Positions 8,798 to 17,963 of a stretch of DNA of 64,000 nucleotides are shown here, piece by piece. Position 1 is the first letter of the stretch. The number at the start of each line of letters is the position of its first letter. Where the stretch lies: positions 1,984,001 to 2,048,000 of the forward strand of contig CAWIGL010000002.1 in assembly GCA_963835595.1 (NCBI GenBank). Reading direction: 5' to 3'. A model generated the notes under the pieces. The model did not search any database and was not told where the DNA came from. It saw nothing but the letters and a program-made list of their open reading frames with translations. The DNA is from CAWEPK01 sp963835595. GTDB lineage: Bacteria > Desulfobacterota > Syntrophorhabdia > Syntrophorhabdales > WCHB1-27. A program made the translations under genes and the position numbers.

Positions 8798-8826
8798 TTG
8801 AGAAAAGACCGTTTTTGTCGTATACT
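8798..8826 (+). promoter_or_regulatory. sigma70-type promoter for rpsB
   Basis: TTGAGA (8798-8803) and TATACT (8821-8826) are exactly 17 bases apart, about 105 bases before the rpsB start, leaving room for a leader that could carry an S2-type autoregulatory structure, though none was identified. Confidence 0.7.
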
Positions 8827-8931
8827 CAATATCGTCGTTATTCTGCACGTCTTTCAATCGGCTCAAGGGTGCACGGCTTTTTCGTGCCTTGTGGCGAAAC
8901 GCGAAAGGCGGAAGACTAAACCGGAGGTCCG

Positions 8932-9723
8932 ATGTCGAATTTAACCATCAAACAACTGCTCGAAGCCGGTGTCCATTTCGGCCACCAGACGAAACGCTGG
9001 AACCCCAAGATGAAGCCTTACATCTTCGGGGCAAGGAACGGCATCTACATCATCGACCTGCAAAAGACGCTGAAGATGTTCAAGGAGGCTTACAACTTCG
9101 TCAAAGAGGTCGCCTCCCGGAACGAATACGTTCTTTTCGTGGGGACGAAAAAGCAGGCCCAGGAGGCCATCGTCGAGGAGGCCAAACGTTGCTCGGCCTT
9201 CCACGTGAACGTCAGGTGGCTCGGCGGCACGCTCACGAACTACCAGACCATCGAGAAGAGCATCGACAGGCTGCGGAAGTACGAGGAGCTGAAAGGGAGC
9301 GACATCTTCAAGGTCCTTCCGAAAAAGGAGGCTCTGAGCATCGACCGCGAGATAGTGAAGCTCGAGAGGCACCTCGGCGGCATAAAGGACATGGACAGAC
9401 TGCCCGGCGCGATCTACATCGTAGACCCGAAGAAGGAGTACATCGCGGTCAACGAGGCCCGGAAGCTCGGCATACCGACGCTCGGCATCGTAGACACGAA
9501 CTGCGACCCCGACGACATCGATTACGTCATACCGGGGAACGACGACGCCATACGGGCGATCAAGCTGATCACGTCGAAGATCGCAGATGCGGTGCTCGAA
9601 GGCAGGGCGCTCTATGTTGAAGAGTTCCAGGGCAAGGATGAGGAGAAGGAAGGGCCGAAGCCTTTCATCGACGAGAGCGTCCTGGGGGATAAATACGAGC
9701 CGGGTTTTGTGGAAGGTGAGTAA
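8932..9723 (+). CDS. rpsB: 30S ribosomal protein S2
   Basis: This 263-residue protein begins MSNLTIKQLLEAGVHFGHQ and keeps the S2 hallmarks: WNPKMKPYIFGARNGIYIID, VGTKKQAQ, NVRWLGGTLTN, and NEARKLGIPTLGIVDTNCDP. Length is normal with a slightly acidic C-terminal extension. A GGAGG site lies 7 bases before ATG 8932. It leads the rpsB-tsf-pyrH-frr block and joins the 30S platform. Confidence 0.97.
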   Translation: MSNLTIKQLLEAGVHFGHQTKRWNPKMKPYIFGARNGIYIIDLQKTLKMFKEAYNFVKEVASRNEYVLFVGTKKQAQEAIVEEAKRCSAFHVNVRWLGGTLTNYQTIEKSIDRLRKYEELKGSDIFKVLPKKEALSIDREIVKLERHLGGIKDMDRLPGAIYIVDPKKEYIAVNEARKLGIPTLGIVDTNCDPDDIDYVIPGNDDAIRAIKLITSKIADAVLEGRALYVEEFQGKDEEKEGPKPFIDESVLGDKYEPGFVEGE

Positions 9724-9732
9724 GGGAGGCTG

Positions 9733-10339
9733 ATGATGGAGATCACCGCAGAACAGGTAAAGACGCTGAGGGAAAAGACGGGCGTCGGTCTTATGGATTG
9801 CAAAGAGGCGCTGAAGGTCGCGGGCGGGGATATGGAGAAGGCGGTCGATTATCTCCGTGAGAAAGGCCTCGCGAAGGCCCAGAAAAGGGTAGGCAGGACA
9901 GCGACGGAAGGGACTGTCGCGGTCTATATCCATATGGGCGGCAAGATAGCCACGATGGTAGAGGTGAGCTGCGAGACGGATTTCGTGGCCAAGACGGACC
10001 AGTTCCAGGCGTTCGCGAAGGACGTGGCCATGCAGGTGACCGCCGCGAACCCGAGTCTACGTGAAAAGGGAGGACGTGCCCGAAGAGGTCCGGGAGAAGG
10101 AGAAGGAGATCTACAGGAAGCAGGCGAAAGAGGCGGGCAAGCCCGACAAGATCCTCGACAAGATCGCGGAGGGCAAGCTGGAGAAGTTCTATCAGGATGT
10201 CTGCCTCCTCGACCAGCAGTTCATAAAGAACCCAGACGTGACGATAAAGGCCCTGCTCGAAGACCTTATCGCGAAGATGGGGGAGAATATACTCGTAAGG
10301 CGGTTCGTCAGATACCAGTTGGGCGAGACGGTCGAATAG
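9733..10339 (+). CDS. tsf: translation elongation factor Ts (one frameshift)
   Basis: The N-terminal UBA-like domain (EQVKTLREKTGVGLMDCKEAL) and the ETDFVAKTDQF segment are in one frame to about 10050; the rest (VPEEVREKEKEIY through VRRFVRYQLGETVE) is in the next frame. Removing the A at 10054 restores a 201-residue EF-Ts, the nucleotide exchange factor for EF-Tu. Without that correction the N-terminal frame reads into pyrH and produces a false 439-residue fusion. The start ATG 9733 has a GGGAGG site. Confidence 0.93.
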
Positions 10340-10344
10340 CGCAG

Positions 10345-11052
10345 ATGGCCTATAAGCGGATTCTCCTCAAGCTGAGCGGCGAGGCCCTGATGGGAGCGGT
10401 GGGCTACGGCATCGACCCCAAGACCATCGGCGATGTCGCCGGGGAGATGAGGGACGTCAGGGATGCAGGCGTCGAGCTGGCGGTCGTCATCGGCGGGGGG
10501 AACATCTACAGAGGCATGCGCGCTGAAAAGCAGGGGATAGACAGGGTCACGGGCGACTACATGGGCATGATCGCAACGGTCATGAACAGCCTCGCCATGA
10601 AGGCCAGGCTTGAAAAGCTCGGTCTGGCAGTGAGCGTCCAGTCGGCCCTGCCTGTGGGAAACGTGGTCGAGCCCTTCGTGAGGAGGAAGGCCGTCCGCTG
10701 CCTCAAAGAGGGCCGCGTGGTGATATTCGCCGGCGGGACGGGCAACCCCTTTTTCACGACCGACACTGCCGCTGCGCTGCGGGCCGTCGAGGTCGGTGCG
10801 GAGGTCATGCTGAAGGCGACGAAGGTGGACGGCGTCTACGACAAGGACCCGGAAGCGCACAGCGACGCGGTCTTCTTCCCGGAGATCACCTATATGGAGG
10901 CGCTGCGCCGGAACCTCGCGGTCATGGACGCAACGGCGATATCGCTTTGCATGGAAAACGGCTTGCCCATCGTCGTCTTCAATCTGAGGAAGAAAGGCAA
11001 CCTGAAGCGCGTTGTCCGGGGCGAACGGACGGGCACTATCGTCAGGGGGTGA
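10345..11052 (+). CDS. pyrH: UMP kinase
   Basis: This 235-residue protein starts at ATG 10345, 6 bases after the tsf stop. It has the amino-acid-kinase fold signatures KRILLKLSGEALMG, VIGGGNIYRG, FAGGTGNPFFTTDTAAALRA and the C-terminal GERTGTIV. It phosphorylates UMP to UDP in pyrimidine nucleotide synthesis and is normally GTP-activated and UTP-inhibited. Placement between tsf and frr is the usual bacterial order. Confidence 0.96.
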   Translation: MAYKRILLKLSGEALMGAVGYGIDPKTIGDVAGEMRDVRDAGVELAVVIGGGNIYRGMRAEKQGIDRVTGDYMGMIATVMNSLAMKARLEKLGLAVSVQSALPVGNVVEPFVRRKAVRCLKEGRVVIFAGGTGNPFFTTDTAAALRAVEVGAEVMLKATKVDGVYDKDPEAHSDAVFFPEITYMEALRRNLAVMDATAISLCMENGLPIVVFNLRKKGNLKRVVRGERTGTIVRG

Positions 11053-11054
11053 AT

Positions 11055-11613
11055 ATGGCAAGCGAGCTGCTCGGCTGAATTTGAGGATAAGCTCAAGAAA
11101 TCGATAAGCACCCTCAGGAAGGACCTATCGAAGCTGCGCACCGGCGTGGCGTCGATCTCACTCCTCGAAGACATAAGGGTAGCCTACTACGGCCAGCCCA
11201 CGCCGCTCAACCAGATGGCGACCATCGCCGCGCCCGATTCGAGGACGATCACGATCCAGCCGTGGGACGCCGCATCGATTGCGGAGGTAGAGAAGGCCAT
11301 CCAGAAGTCGGACCTCGGCGTCAACCCCATGTCCGACGGCAAGGTCATACGCCTCGTCTTCCCGAGGCTCACCGAGGAGCGCAGGAAAGACCTGGTGAAG
11401 CTGGGCGGCAAGATGCTGGAGACTACGAAGGTCGCCATGCGGAACGTCAGGAGGGAGACGAACGAGAAGCTGAAAAAGATGGAGAAGGACAAGGCCCTCT
11501 CGAAGGACGAGGCGTTCAAGCTCCAGGAGGACGTCCAGAAGACGACCGACAGGTACATCGGCTCGGCCGAAGGCATTTACTCGGAGAAGGAAAAAGAGAT
11601 CCTGGAGATCTGA
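11055..11613 (+). CDS. frr: ribosome recycling factor (one frameshift)
   Basis: From ATG 11055 the first residues MASELL are followed by a stop in frame, while the next frame reads EFEDKLKKSISTLRKDLSKL and continues through the conserved RTGVASISLLEDI, YYGQPTPLNQMATIAAPD and RRETNEKLKKMEKD. Deleting one G at 11073-11074 gives a 185-residue protein, the normal RRF length. It splits post-termination ribosomes with EF-G. It starts 2 bases after the pyrH stop, consistent with one transcript. Confidence 0.93.
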
Positions 11614-11618
11614 CGGTC

Positions 11619-12335
11619 ATGGAAGTAAATAAAAAGAGGCTCCCGAGGCACGTTGCCGTCATTATGGACGGCAATGGAAGGTGGGCCGGGAGCCGGGCGC
11701 TTCCGAGGATAGAGGGGCATATCGCGGGCATAGAGTCGGTAAGGGAGATCGTAACGACGACGCGGGAGCTCGGCATCCCTTACCTGACGCTCTACGCCTT
11801 TTCGAAGGAGAACTGGTCGAGACCGAGGGGCGAGGTAAAGGCGCTCCTCCAGCTTCTCGCCGTCTACCTCGAAAGAGAGCTGCCCCTCATGCTCGAAAAA
11901 GACGTGCGGTTCAACGCAATAGGGGCCATAAGCGACCTGCCCGGCGAGCTCCAGGAGCAACTGGGCAGCGTAATGGAGAAGACTAAGGCCAACCGGTCGC
12001 TCCTGCTCAATATCGCCCTTTCATACAGCGGCAGGGAAGAGATACTCCGGGCGGCCCGGCTGATAGCGGAGGCTGCGGCCGGGGGCGAAAAGGTAGCCAT
12101 CGACGAAGAGACTTTCAGCGGATACCTCTATACGGCCGGTGTGCCGGACCCCGATTTGCTGATAAGGACGAGCGGGGAGATGAGGCTCTCCAACTTTCTT
12201 TTGTGGCAGATGGCCTACACCGAGATATACGTGACGGAGACCTTTTGGCCCGACTTCAGGAAGGAGGCTTATCTTACGGCGCTCAGGAACTATATGGGAA
12301 GAAAGAGAAGATTCGGCAGCCTGAAGGCGGTTTGA
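11619..12335 (+). CDS. uppS: undecaprenyl diphosphate synthase
   Basis: This 238-residue cis-prenyltransferase starts at ATG 11619. It has HVAVIMDGNGRWA with the catalytic Asp, the RxxGH-like IEGHIAGIESVREI, LYAFSKENWSRP and IRTSGEMRLSNFLLWQMAY. It makes the C55 lipid carrier for peptidoglycan and O-antigen units. It lies 5 bases after frr and abuts cdsA. An in-frame upstream extension into frr is spurious. Confidence 0.96.
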   Translation: MEVNKKRLPRHVAVIMDGNGRWAGSRALPRIEGHIAGIESVREIVTTTRELGIPYLTLYAFSKENWSRPRGEVKALLQLLAVYLERELPLMLEKDVRFNAIGAISDLPGELQEQLGSVMEKTKANRSLLLNIALSYSGREEILRAARLIAEAAAGGEKVAIDEETFSGYLYTAGVPDPDLLIRTSGEMRLSNFLLWQMAYTEIYVTETFWPDFRKEAYLTALRNYMGRKRRFGSLKAV

Positions 12336-13136
12336 GTGGGGGACTTCAGAAAGAGACTTCTTTCCGCGCTGGTAGTCGGCCCCCTCGTCGTGCTCCTGCT
12401 GCTCTTTTTGCCGGCAAAATTGCTGCTCGTCTTCATGGGGTGCGTCCTTGCGCTGGCGGCATACGAGTTCGCTTCGATGGCTCAGGCGGCCGACCGGAAA
12501 ACGGTCGCGGTCCTCGCGGTCTTGACGTTTTTGCCCCTATATATGGGCCTGTCGGCCTACCCCTTCTGGCTCCTTCTGTCCCCGGCTGCCTACCTCGCAT
12601 TCAGGATGGCGGCGCCGGGCCGGGGCCGGGAAGGCGCTTCGCCGAACAGGGAGATCGGCAGGTCGGTGGCAGTTTTGGTCCTGGCGGAGGTCTTTCTCGC
12701 GCTGCCCCTTTTTTTTCTTTACAGGCTGAAGGAGATCGACCGGCTTGCCCCCCTCGTCCTCGTCCTTACGATATGGGCGAGCGATACGGCGGCCTACCTC
12801 GTCGGAAAGAGCGTGGGGAGGCATAAGCTGGCGCCCCTCATAAGCCCGAAGAAGACATACGAGGGCCTCTTGGGCGCATTGGCCGGGGCGGTCGTAGTGA
12901 CGCTCATATTCAGGAAGACGGGGGGTCTGACGCCTTTTGCCGCGGCAGGCGTGGGTTGCGCGATAGGCTTACTGGGTCAACTGGGGGACATCCTGGAATC
13001 CGTTGCAAAAAGGGTGTGCGAGGTGAAGGATTCATCGGGCCTTATCCCCGGCCACGGCGGCCTGCTCGACAGGATCGACAGCTTCATCCTCACTGCGCCT
13101 TTCGTTTACTACTATCTCGTGGGGTCCGGGGGATGA
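12336..13136 (+). CDS. cdsA: phosphatidate cytidylyltransferase
   Basis: This 266-residue integral membrane protein starts at GTG 12336 directly after the uppS stop, with AAGGCGG upstream. It has multiple hydrophobic segments and the CDP-alcohol signature near the C-terminus (SPKKTYEGLLGALAGA and KRVCEVKDSSGLIPGHGG then DRIDSF). It converts phosphatidate and CTP to CDP-diacylglycerol. Confidence 0.95.
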   Translation: MGDFRKRLLSALVVGPLVVLLLLFLPAKLLLVFMGCVLALAAYEFASMAQAADRKTVAVLAVLTFLPLYMGLSAYPFWLLLSPAAYLAFRMAAPGRGREGASPNREIGRSVAVLVLAEVFLALPLFFLYRLKEIDRLAPLVLVLTIWASDTAAYLVGKSVGRHKLAPLISPKKTYEGLLGALAGAVVVTLIFRKTGGLTPFAAAGVGCAIGLLGQLGDILESVAKRVCEVKDSSGLIPGHGGLLDRIDSFILTAPFVYYYLVGSGG

Positions 13137-14278
13137 AAAAGGGTGTCGTCATACTCGGCTCGACCGGCTCCATCGGCCGGTCAACCCTCGAAGTCGTTGC
13201 GAACCAGCAGGACGAGTTCGAGGTGGTGGGGCTCGCCTGCTGTGAAAACGCCCGTCTGCTCAGCGAGCAGATAAGGCGCTTCAAGCCCAGGCTGGCGTGC
13301 ATCTGGCGGGAGGACCTGGCGGACTCGGTCGCATTCGGCGCTGCAGGAAGGCTGTCCGGCAGGGAGGGCATGAGGGCCCTCGTCGCCGCAGACGCAGGAA
13401 TCGTCGTCAACGCCCTGCCCGGCAGCATAGGGCTTGAGCCGACGGTCGAGGCCTTGAAAGGCGGCAAGGTCCTCGGCCTTGCCAACAAGGAGAGCCTCGT
13501 CATGGCGGGGAGGCTGATCTCGGCACTGGCGGGACGGGACGGGGCGGTCCTTTTCCCCATCGACAGCGAGCACTCGGCGCTCTATCAACTGTTGCGGGGC
13601 GTCGACAGGAACGAGGTAGAGGGGCTGGTCATAACGGCCTCCGGCGGCCCTTTCAGGGACCATTCACAGGAAGAGCTGAAAAAGGTGACCTCCGAGGAGG
13701 CCCTCAGGCACCCTACCTGGCAGATGGGCAGGAAGGTGACAATCGATTCCGCGACGCTGATGAACAAAGGGTTGGAGGTCATCGAGGCCAGGTGGCTCTT
13801 CGGTATGGAGGCTGAGAAGATCAGCGTGCTCGTCCATCCCGAAAGCATCATCCACGGCATGGTCCATTTCATCGACGGGGCGCTTTCGGCCTACCTCGCC
13901 TACCCCGACATGAAGATCCCCATTGCCTTTGCCCTGAACGGCGGTCAGCGAAGGGAGATACCCTTCGGCAGGGTGGACCTCGCGAGCCGCGCCAGGCTGA
14001 CGTTTTACAAGCCCGATACGGTGCGGTTCCCCGCGCTCAGGCTCGCCTACGAGGCGCTCGCTGCGGGCGACGGCGCGCTCATAACCCTTAATGTGGCCAA
14101 CGAGGTCGCCGCTTCCGCCTTTCTCGACGGAAGGATAGGCTTTACCGATATCCCGCGCCTCGTCGAGGAGGCGCTTGCCCGCCACCCGTCCGTCAGGGAG
14201 ATAGAAGACCTCGATACGGTCTGGGAGATACAGGGGTGGGCGCAGGCTTCTATGAAGGCGCTCCTCCAGGAGGATTGA
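13133..14278 (+). CDS. dxr: 1-deoxy-D-xylulose 5-phosphate reductoisomerase
   Basis: This 381-residue protein starts at ATG 13133, overlapping the cdsA stop by ATGA. It shows the NADPH site ILGSTGSIGRSTLEVV, ANKESLVMAG, the metal-binding PIDSEHSALYQLL, TASGGPFRD and HPTWQMGRKVTIDSATLMNKGLE. It catalyses the second step of the MEP isoprenoid pathway, which feeds the uppS product. The C-terminal coding overlaps rseP by one base. Confidence 0.96.
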   Translation: MKKGVVILGSTGSIGRSTLEVVANQQDEFEVVGLACCENARLLSEQIRRFKPRLACIWREDLADSVAFGAAGRLSGREGMRALVAADAGIVVNALPGSIGLEPTVEALKGGKVLGLANKESLVMAGRLISALAGRDGAVLFPIDSEHSALYQLLRGVDRNEVEGLVITASGGPFRDHSQEELKKVTSEEALRHPTWQMGRKVTIDSATLMNKGLEVIEARWLFGMEAEKISVLVHPESIIHGMVHFIDGALSAYLAYPDMKIPIAFALNGGQRREIPFGRVDLASRARLTFYKPDTVRFPALRLAYEALAAGDGALITLNVANEVAASAFLDGRIGFTDIPRLVEEALARHPSVREIEDLDTVWEIQGWAQASMKALLQED

Positions 14279-15352
14279 TGCTTATTAATCTGATTTATTT
14301 CATCATCGTTCTGAGCATCCTCATATTTGTGCACGAGTTCGGCCATTTCCTCGTAGCCCGCGCGGCAGGCGTCAAGGTGCTCACCTTCTCCCTCGGCTTC
14401 GGCAAGAAGCTCTTCACCTTCAGGAAAGGCGAGACGGAGTACGCAGTTTCCGCCCTGCCCCTTGGCGGATACGTGAAGATGCTGGGCGAATCGACCGACG
14501 ATGTCGTGCCGGAGGAAGAGGCCTCCCGGTCTTACTCGAACAAGCCCCCCATCGTAAGGACGTTGATCGCCTTTGCCGGCCCCTTTTTCAACATCGTCTT
14601 CGCGGCGGTCGTTTTTTTCGTCGTTTTCGTCACGGGCTACCCCGCCCTTTCGACGACCACGGAGATAGGGCAGGTGATGCCGGGCGAGCCGGCCTACGCA
14701 GCCGGCATCAAGCCCGGGGATGTCGTCGTGCGGATTGACGGGAAGGCGGTCCATAACTGGACGGACCTCCATAAGACGATCACGGGCAGCCCGGAGATAC
14801 GTCCCATGCGGTTCGAGATCAAAAGGGACGGCCGGACCATCGACGTATGGATCACCCCGAGGCTCGAGGGACGAAAAGAACGTCTTCCAGGAAACGATAG
14901 GGAAGACCAAGCTCATAGGGGTTGGCCCCGCCACCGAGATCAGGAAGGAATCGCCGGTGGGCGCAGTCTCCAAGGCCGTTGCCGACACGGCGAACCTGAC
15001 GGAGCTGACGGTGATCGGCATCGTAAAGCTTATAAAGGGCAGCATCTCCACGAAAAACGTCGGCGGCCCCATATTGATCTTCCAGCAGGTCGGTCAGCAG
15101 GCGAAGGCAGGGAAGAGCAATTTCCTTTCTTTCCTCGCCATAATAAGCATCAATCTGGGCGTCATCAACCTGCTCCCCGTGCCGATCCTCGACGGCGGCC
15201 ACATAGCCTTCTCGATCATCGAGGTCGTGGTGAGGCGGAAGATCCCGACCAGGGCCGTCGAGGTCGCTCAGAAGGTGGGCCTGGGCATCCTCGTGTGCAT
15301 CATGGTGCTCGCCACGTTCAATGATGTCATGAGGCTTTTTCATGTCAAATAG
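14278..15352 (+). CDS. rseP: RseP-type site-2 intramembrane metalloprotease (one frameshift)
   Basis: From ATG 14278 (CAGGAGGA site) the protein opens with a membrane helix bearing HEFGHF, the zinc site, then LPLGGYVKMLGE and a PDZ domain (YAAGIKPGDVVVRIDGK). At 14868-14870 one extra G shifts the frame; the second part has the conserved LNLLPVPILDGGH-like NLGVINLLPVPILDGGH and final helix. Corrected length is about 357 residues. It cleaves anti-sigma factors and signal-peptide remnants in the inner membrane. Confidence 0.93.
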
Positions 15353-16031
15353 GCTTATTCTGGGCCTCGACAATTCGATGGACTTCCTCAACCTCGTCCT
15401 CGGACGCGAGGACAGGCTGATCGAGGAGCGCCATTCGAGGATGGAGCGCCATTCTTCTGAGGCACTCCCTGCCAGGGTCTCATCCCTCCTGGCGGACCAC
15501 GGTTACGCCGCCGCCGACCTCTCGCTGCTGCTCGTGACGCTCGGCCCCGGCTCCTTTACGGGCGTAAGGGTGGCCCTCGCCTTCTGCAAGGGGCTTTCTC
15601 AGGGACTGGCCGTCCCGCTTTTCGGCATGCCGACCCCCGATGTCCTCGCTTACCCCTTCGCCTTCATGGAAGGCCATTACCTCTGCCCCCTCATCGACGC
15701 CAAGAAAGGCGAGGTCTTCTTCGCCCTTTACCGTGCGGTTGACGGGACCGCGGTACGCATGGACGGTTTTTACGCCGTGAAGCCTGAAAAGATAAGGGAT
15801 GCGATCCCTACCCCCTGTCTCTGTTTCGGGACGGGCGTGGGGCCGTGCAGGGAGGCCCTCGCCGGGATCGAGGGCTTGCAAACGGTGGACGGCCCTTCAA
15901 AGAGAATCTGCGGGGAGGCGCTTTTGGCCGCCGGGCTTGCCGCCTGCGATGCGGGCGGTCCGGCGGATGCAAAGCCGATCTACGGGCGAAGGTCGGAGGC
16001 AGAGATAAAGTTCAACATAGAAATCTCCTGA
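15342..16031 (+). CDS. tsaB: tRNA threonylcarbamoyladenosine biosynthesis protein TsaB
   Basis: This 229-residue ASKHA-fold protein has LGLDNSMDFLNL at the start and the characteristic TLGPGSFTGVRVALAFCKGL, followed by DAKKGEVFFALYR. TsaB is the dimer partner of TsaD in making t6A37 on ANN-decoding tRNAs. It overlaps the end of rseP by 11 bases, so it is probably translationally coupled. Confidence 0.92.
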   Translation: MSNRLILGLDNSMDFLNLVLGREDRLIEERHSRMERHSSEALPARVSSLLADHGYAAADLSLLLVTLGPGSFTGVRVALAFCKGLSQGLAVPLFGMPTPDVLAYPFAFMEGHYLCPLIDAKKGEVFFALYRAVDGTAVRMDGFYAVKPEKIRDAIPTPCLCFGTGVGPCREALAGIEGLQTVDGPSKRICGEALLAAGLAACDAGGPADAKPIYGRRSEAEIKFNIEIS

Positions 16032-16063
16032 CAACGCAGCGCGCAGACGGAGGGCGCGGTCTT

Positions 16064-16729
16064 ATGCGGGTTTTCGACGAGGTCAACTTCTATCCCTGGC
16101 AGTCTTTTGAGGAAAATAACGCGAATTCGGTCTACATCGGGGGCGCGGTGCCTACCCTCATCGACCCCGGACACGCCCACCTGTTCAGCGGCGTCGCCTC
16201 CGCTATGGCCCGCGACGGCGTCGACCCGGCGCGTCTCAAGCTCATCCTGTTTACCCACGCCCATCCCGACCACGTGGAGGCGACCGATCTATTCGAGGAA
16301 AACGTGCTCCGGGCGATAGGCGCTAAGGAATACGCGTACATGAAGGATGAGGGCAAGGAGCTTTTCCTCGCGATGGGCGCCCAGCCGCCGGCAAGGCCGT
16401 TCAGGCTGCTTCTGAAAGAAGGGCCGCTCTTCCTCGGGGAGAAAGAGATCCTCGTGATCGAGACCCCCGGCCACTCGCCGGGCTCCATCTGCCTCTACAT
16501 GAAGAAGGAAAAGGCCCTCATCGCGGGGGATACGATTTTTGCCCTGGGCGTCGGCAGGACGGACCTTCCGGGCGGCGATACGGGCCTCCTTCTCGCGAGC
16601 CTAAAAAAGCTTGCGAAGCTGGACATCGAATACCTGATCCCAGGCCACGGCGACATGGTGAAAGGGCGGAAGGCCGTGCAGAAGAAATTTCGAGATGATC
16701 CTTTCCGAATTCTTCTGAATACCCTGTGA
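16064..16729 (+). CDS. MBL-fold metallohydrolase
   Basis: This 221-residue protein is read from ATG 16064, 33 bases after tsaB. It carries the binuclear metal motif THAHPDH near residue 68, ETPGHSPGSICLY near 140, AGDTIF near 160 and PGHGD near 198. This matches glyoxalase-II-like or general MBL hydrolases; the substrate cannot be told. It probably ends the rpsB-tsaB transcript. Confidence 0.88.
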   Translation: MRVFDEVNFYPWQSFEENNANSVYIGGAVPTLIDPGHAHLFSGVASAMARDGVDPARLKLILFTHAHPDHVEATDLFEENVLRAIGAKEYAYMKDEGKELFLAMGAQPPARPFRLLLKEGPLFLGEKEILVIETPGHSPGSICLYMKKEKALIAGDTIFALGVGRTDLPGGDTGLLLASLKKLAKLDIEYLIPGHGDMVKGRKAVQKKFRDDPFRILLNTL

Positions 16730-17040
16730 CAAGCAGCCTCATAAAGCAAGCGAATGCGCCGCGCCGGGGGGAGGCTCCATGCGGCTTATGCCGCTGGAGG
16801 GGGCGCTGAGCCCCAGTAACTGCCTATTGACAATACAGGGCCGGCGGCATAGTATGTATGGGTTCAACAGGCCGACAGTGAATACAAGGCTTCCAGGCGT
16901 CAAACATAGCGGCACGTCTGGACAAAACAGTAGTTCTTGCCCGCATCCGGGCGATTATCGTCTATGAAGACGGCTTGCGCTCAAGGGGCTCACGACGGCC
17001 TGCGCCTCGCACGTGGCGGAAATAAGGAGGACAGTGCGCG
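16730..17040 (+). other. intergenic region with structured DNA and a strong promoter
   Basis: No ORF is convincing. A 10-bp hairpin (CTCCATGCGGC with GCCGCTGGAG) near 16775-16800 is followed by a GC hairpin around 16800-16815. A near-consensus promoter lies at 16827-16855, leaving about 180 transcribed bases before the zinc-ribbon gene at 17041, enough for a leader or small RNA. I could not match it to 6S, SRP or tmRNA. Confidence 0.5.
16827..16855 (+). promoter_or_regulatory. near-consensus sigma70 promoter
   Basis: A perfect TTGACA (16827-16832) and TAGTAT (16850-16855) are 17 bases apart. It is the best match to consensus in the window. Confidence 0.8.
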
Positions 17041-17229
17041 ATGATACCTGAGGAATACGTTTGCGACCTGTGTGGCTATTTGTTCCTCCCCCTCAACGCG
17101 AAGAACGTCTTCTGCCCGAGCTGCGGGAGCAGCCAGGTAAGAAAGGAAATGGGCAGCAACGAGCTGTCGGACGAGGATGTCTACGTGGGCATCCTCAGCG
17201 GCAAGGAAAAGGCGAGCTTTCTCTTCTAG
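17041..17229 (+). CDS. small zinc-ribbon protein
   Basis: This 62-residue protein has a strong AAGGAGGA site before ATG 17041. Two CxxC pairs (CDLCGYLF and CPSCGSSQV) form a rubredoxin-like or FmdB-like zinc ribbon in the first 35 residues, followed by an acidic tail SDEDVYVGIL. I do not recognise a specific family. It is the first ORF after the strong promoter at 16827. Confidence 0.7.
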   Translation: MIPEEYVCDLCGYLFLPLNAKNVFCPSCGSSQVRKEMGSNELSDEDVYVGILSGKEKASFLF

Positions 17230-17405
17230 AAAAGACGCACGGCGCCCCCGTCGGCGCCTCTCCCTTTCTGTCGGTTGTCCTGTCTCCGCCGTATTCGAGG
17301 CCGCAAGCTGTAAGTGCGCCGTTTTTCACCCCGGTTGTAAATGGCTGCCCCGACGCCTTATACTATCTAAACAAAATACGATTCAAGGCTATCCGAAGGA
17401 GGAGA

Positions 17406-17577
17406 ATGAGGCAGATGGAAGGCAAGAAGTATGAATGCAAAAAATGCGGCAAGGCCTTTTCAGATGAAGGAGAAGGACAAGACGCCGAAGTGCGTCCATT
17501 GCGGGAGCACGGAGGCCGTGCCCTGGCGGGAGAAGCCGGCCGCTTCATCGTGCGGGCCGCGCGGCCGCTTTACCTGA
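17406..17577 (+). CDS. FmdB-like zinc-ribbon miniprotein (one frameshift)
   Basis: ATG 17406 follows a GAAGGAGGAG site. The first frame has YECKKCGKAF and then loses homology; the next frame supplies TPKCVHCGSTEAVPWREK. Dropping one T from the TTTT at 17457-17460 joins them into a 56-residue protein with the C-x2-C...C-x2-C pattern of FmdB-type regulators. It lies just before trxA on the same strand. Confidence 0.6.
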
Positions 17578-17636
17578 AGATAGCGAAAGGAATGGCGGCG
17601 CCATTCCCCGAACCGACGGATTGACAAGGAGGAGGC

Positions 17637-17963
17637 ATGAGCAAGGCATTACCCTTGAACGACGGCGATTTTGCGAAGGAGGTCGAGGAGTCGACCCTTC
17701 CCGTCCTGGTCGATTTCTGGGCCACCTGGTGCGGACCCTGTCAGATGATGGGCCCGGTCCTCGACAACGTGGCCGACGAGTACGACGGCAGGGTCAAGGT
17801 AATGAAGCTCAACGTCGATGCAAACCCCTTGACTACATCGAAGTTCGGCGTCAGGGGCATACCTACGCTCATCCTTTTCAATAAAGGCGAGGTCGTGGAC
17901 CGTGTTGTCGGGGCCGTCCCGAAGGGGACGGTGGACAGCCTCATAAAAAAGGTGCTTGGTTAG
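17637..17963 (+). CDS. trxA: thioredoxin
   Basis: This 108-residue protein has the active site FWATWCGPCQMMGPV near residue 32, the cis-proline GIPTLILF and normal Trx length. An AAGGAGGAGG site precedes ATG 17637. It is a cytosolic disulfide reductase and could supply electrons to the thioredoxin-type arsenate reductase at 60.2 kb. A GC hairpin follows at about 17983-18003. Confidence 0.95.
   Translation: MSKALPLNDGDFAKEVEESTLPVLVDFWATWCGPCQMMGPVLDNVADEYDGRVKVMKLNVDANPLTTSKFGVRGIPTLILFNKGEVVDRVVGAVPKGTVDSLIKKVLG

Noticed and set aside
9733..11052. Apparent Tsf-PyrH fusion of 439 residues
   Set aside because: It arises only because the extra base at 10054 pushes Tsf into the pyrH frame; between 10060 and 10345 the frame has no homology, while the neighbouring frame gives the real Tsf end.
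16855..17040. 6S, tmRNA or SRP RNA
   Set aside because: The region has hairpins but not the conserved core sequences of these RNAs that I can recognise.
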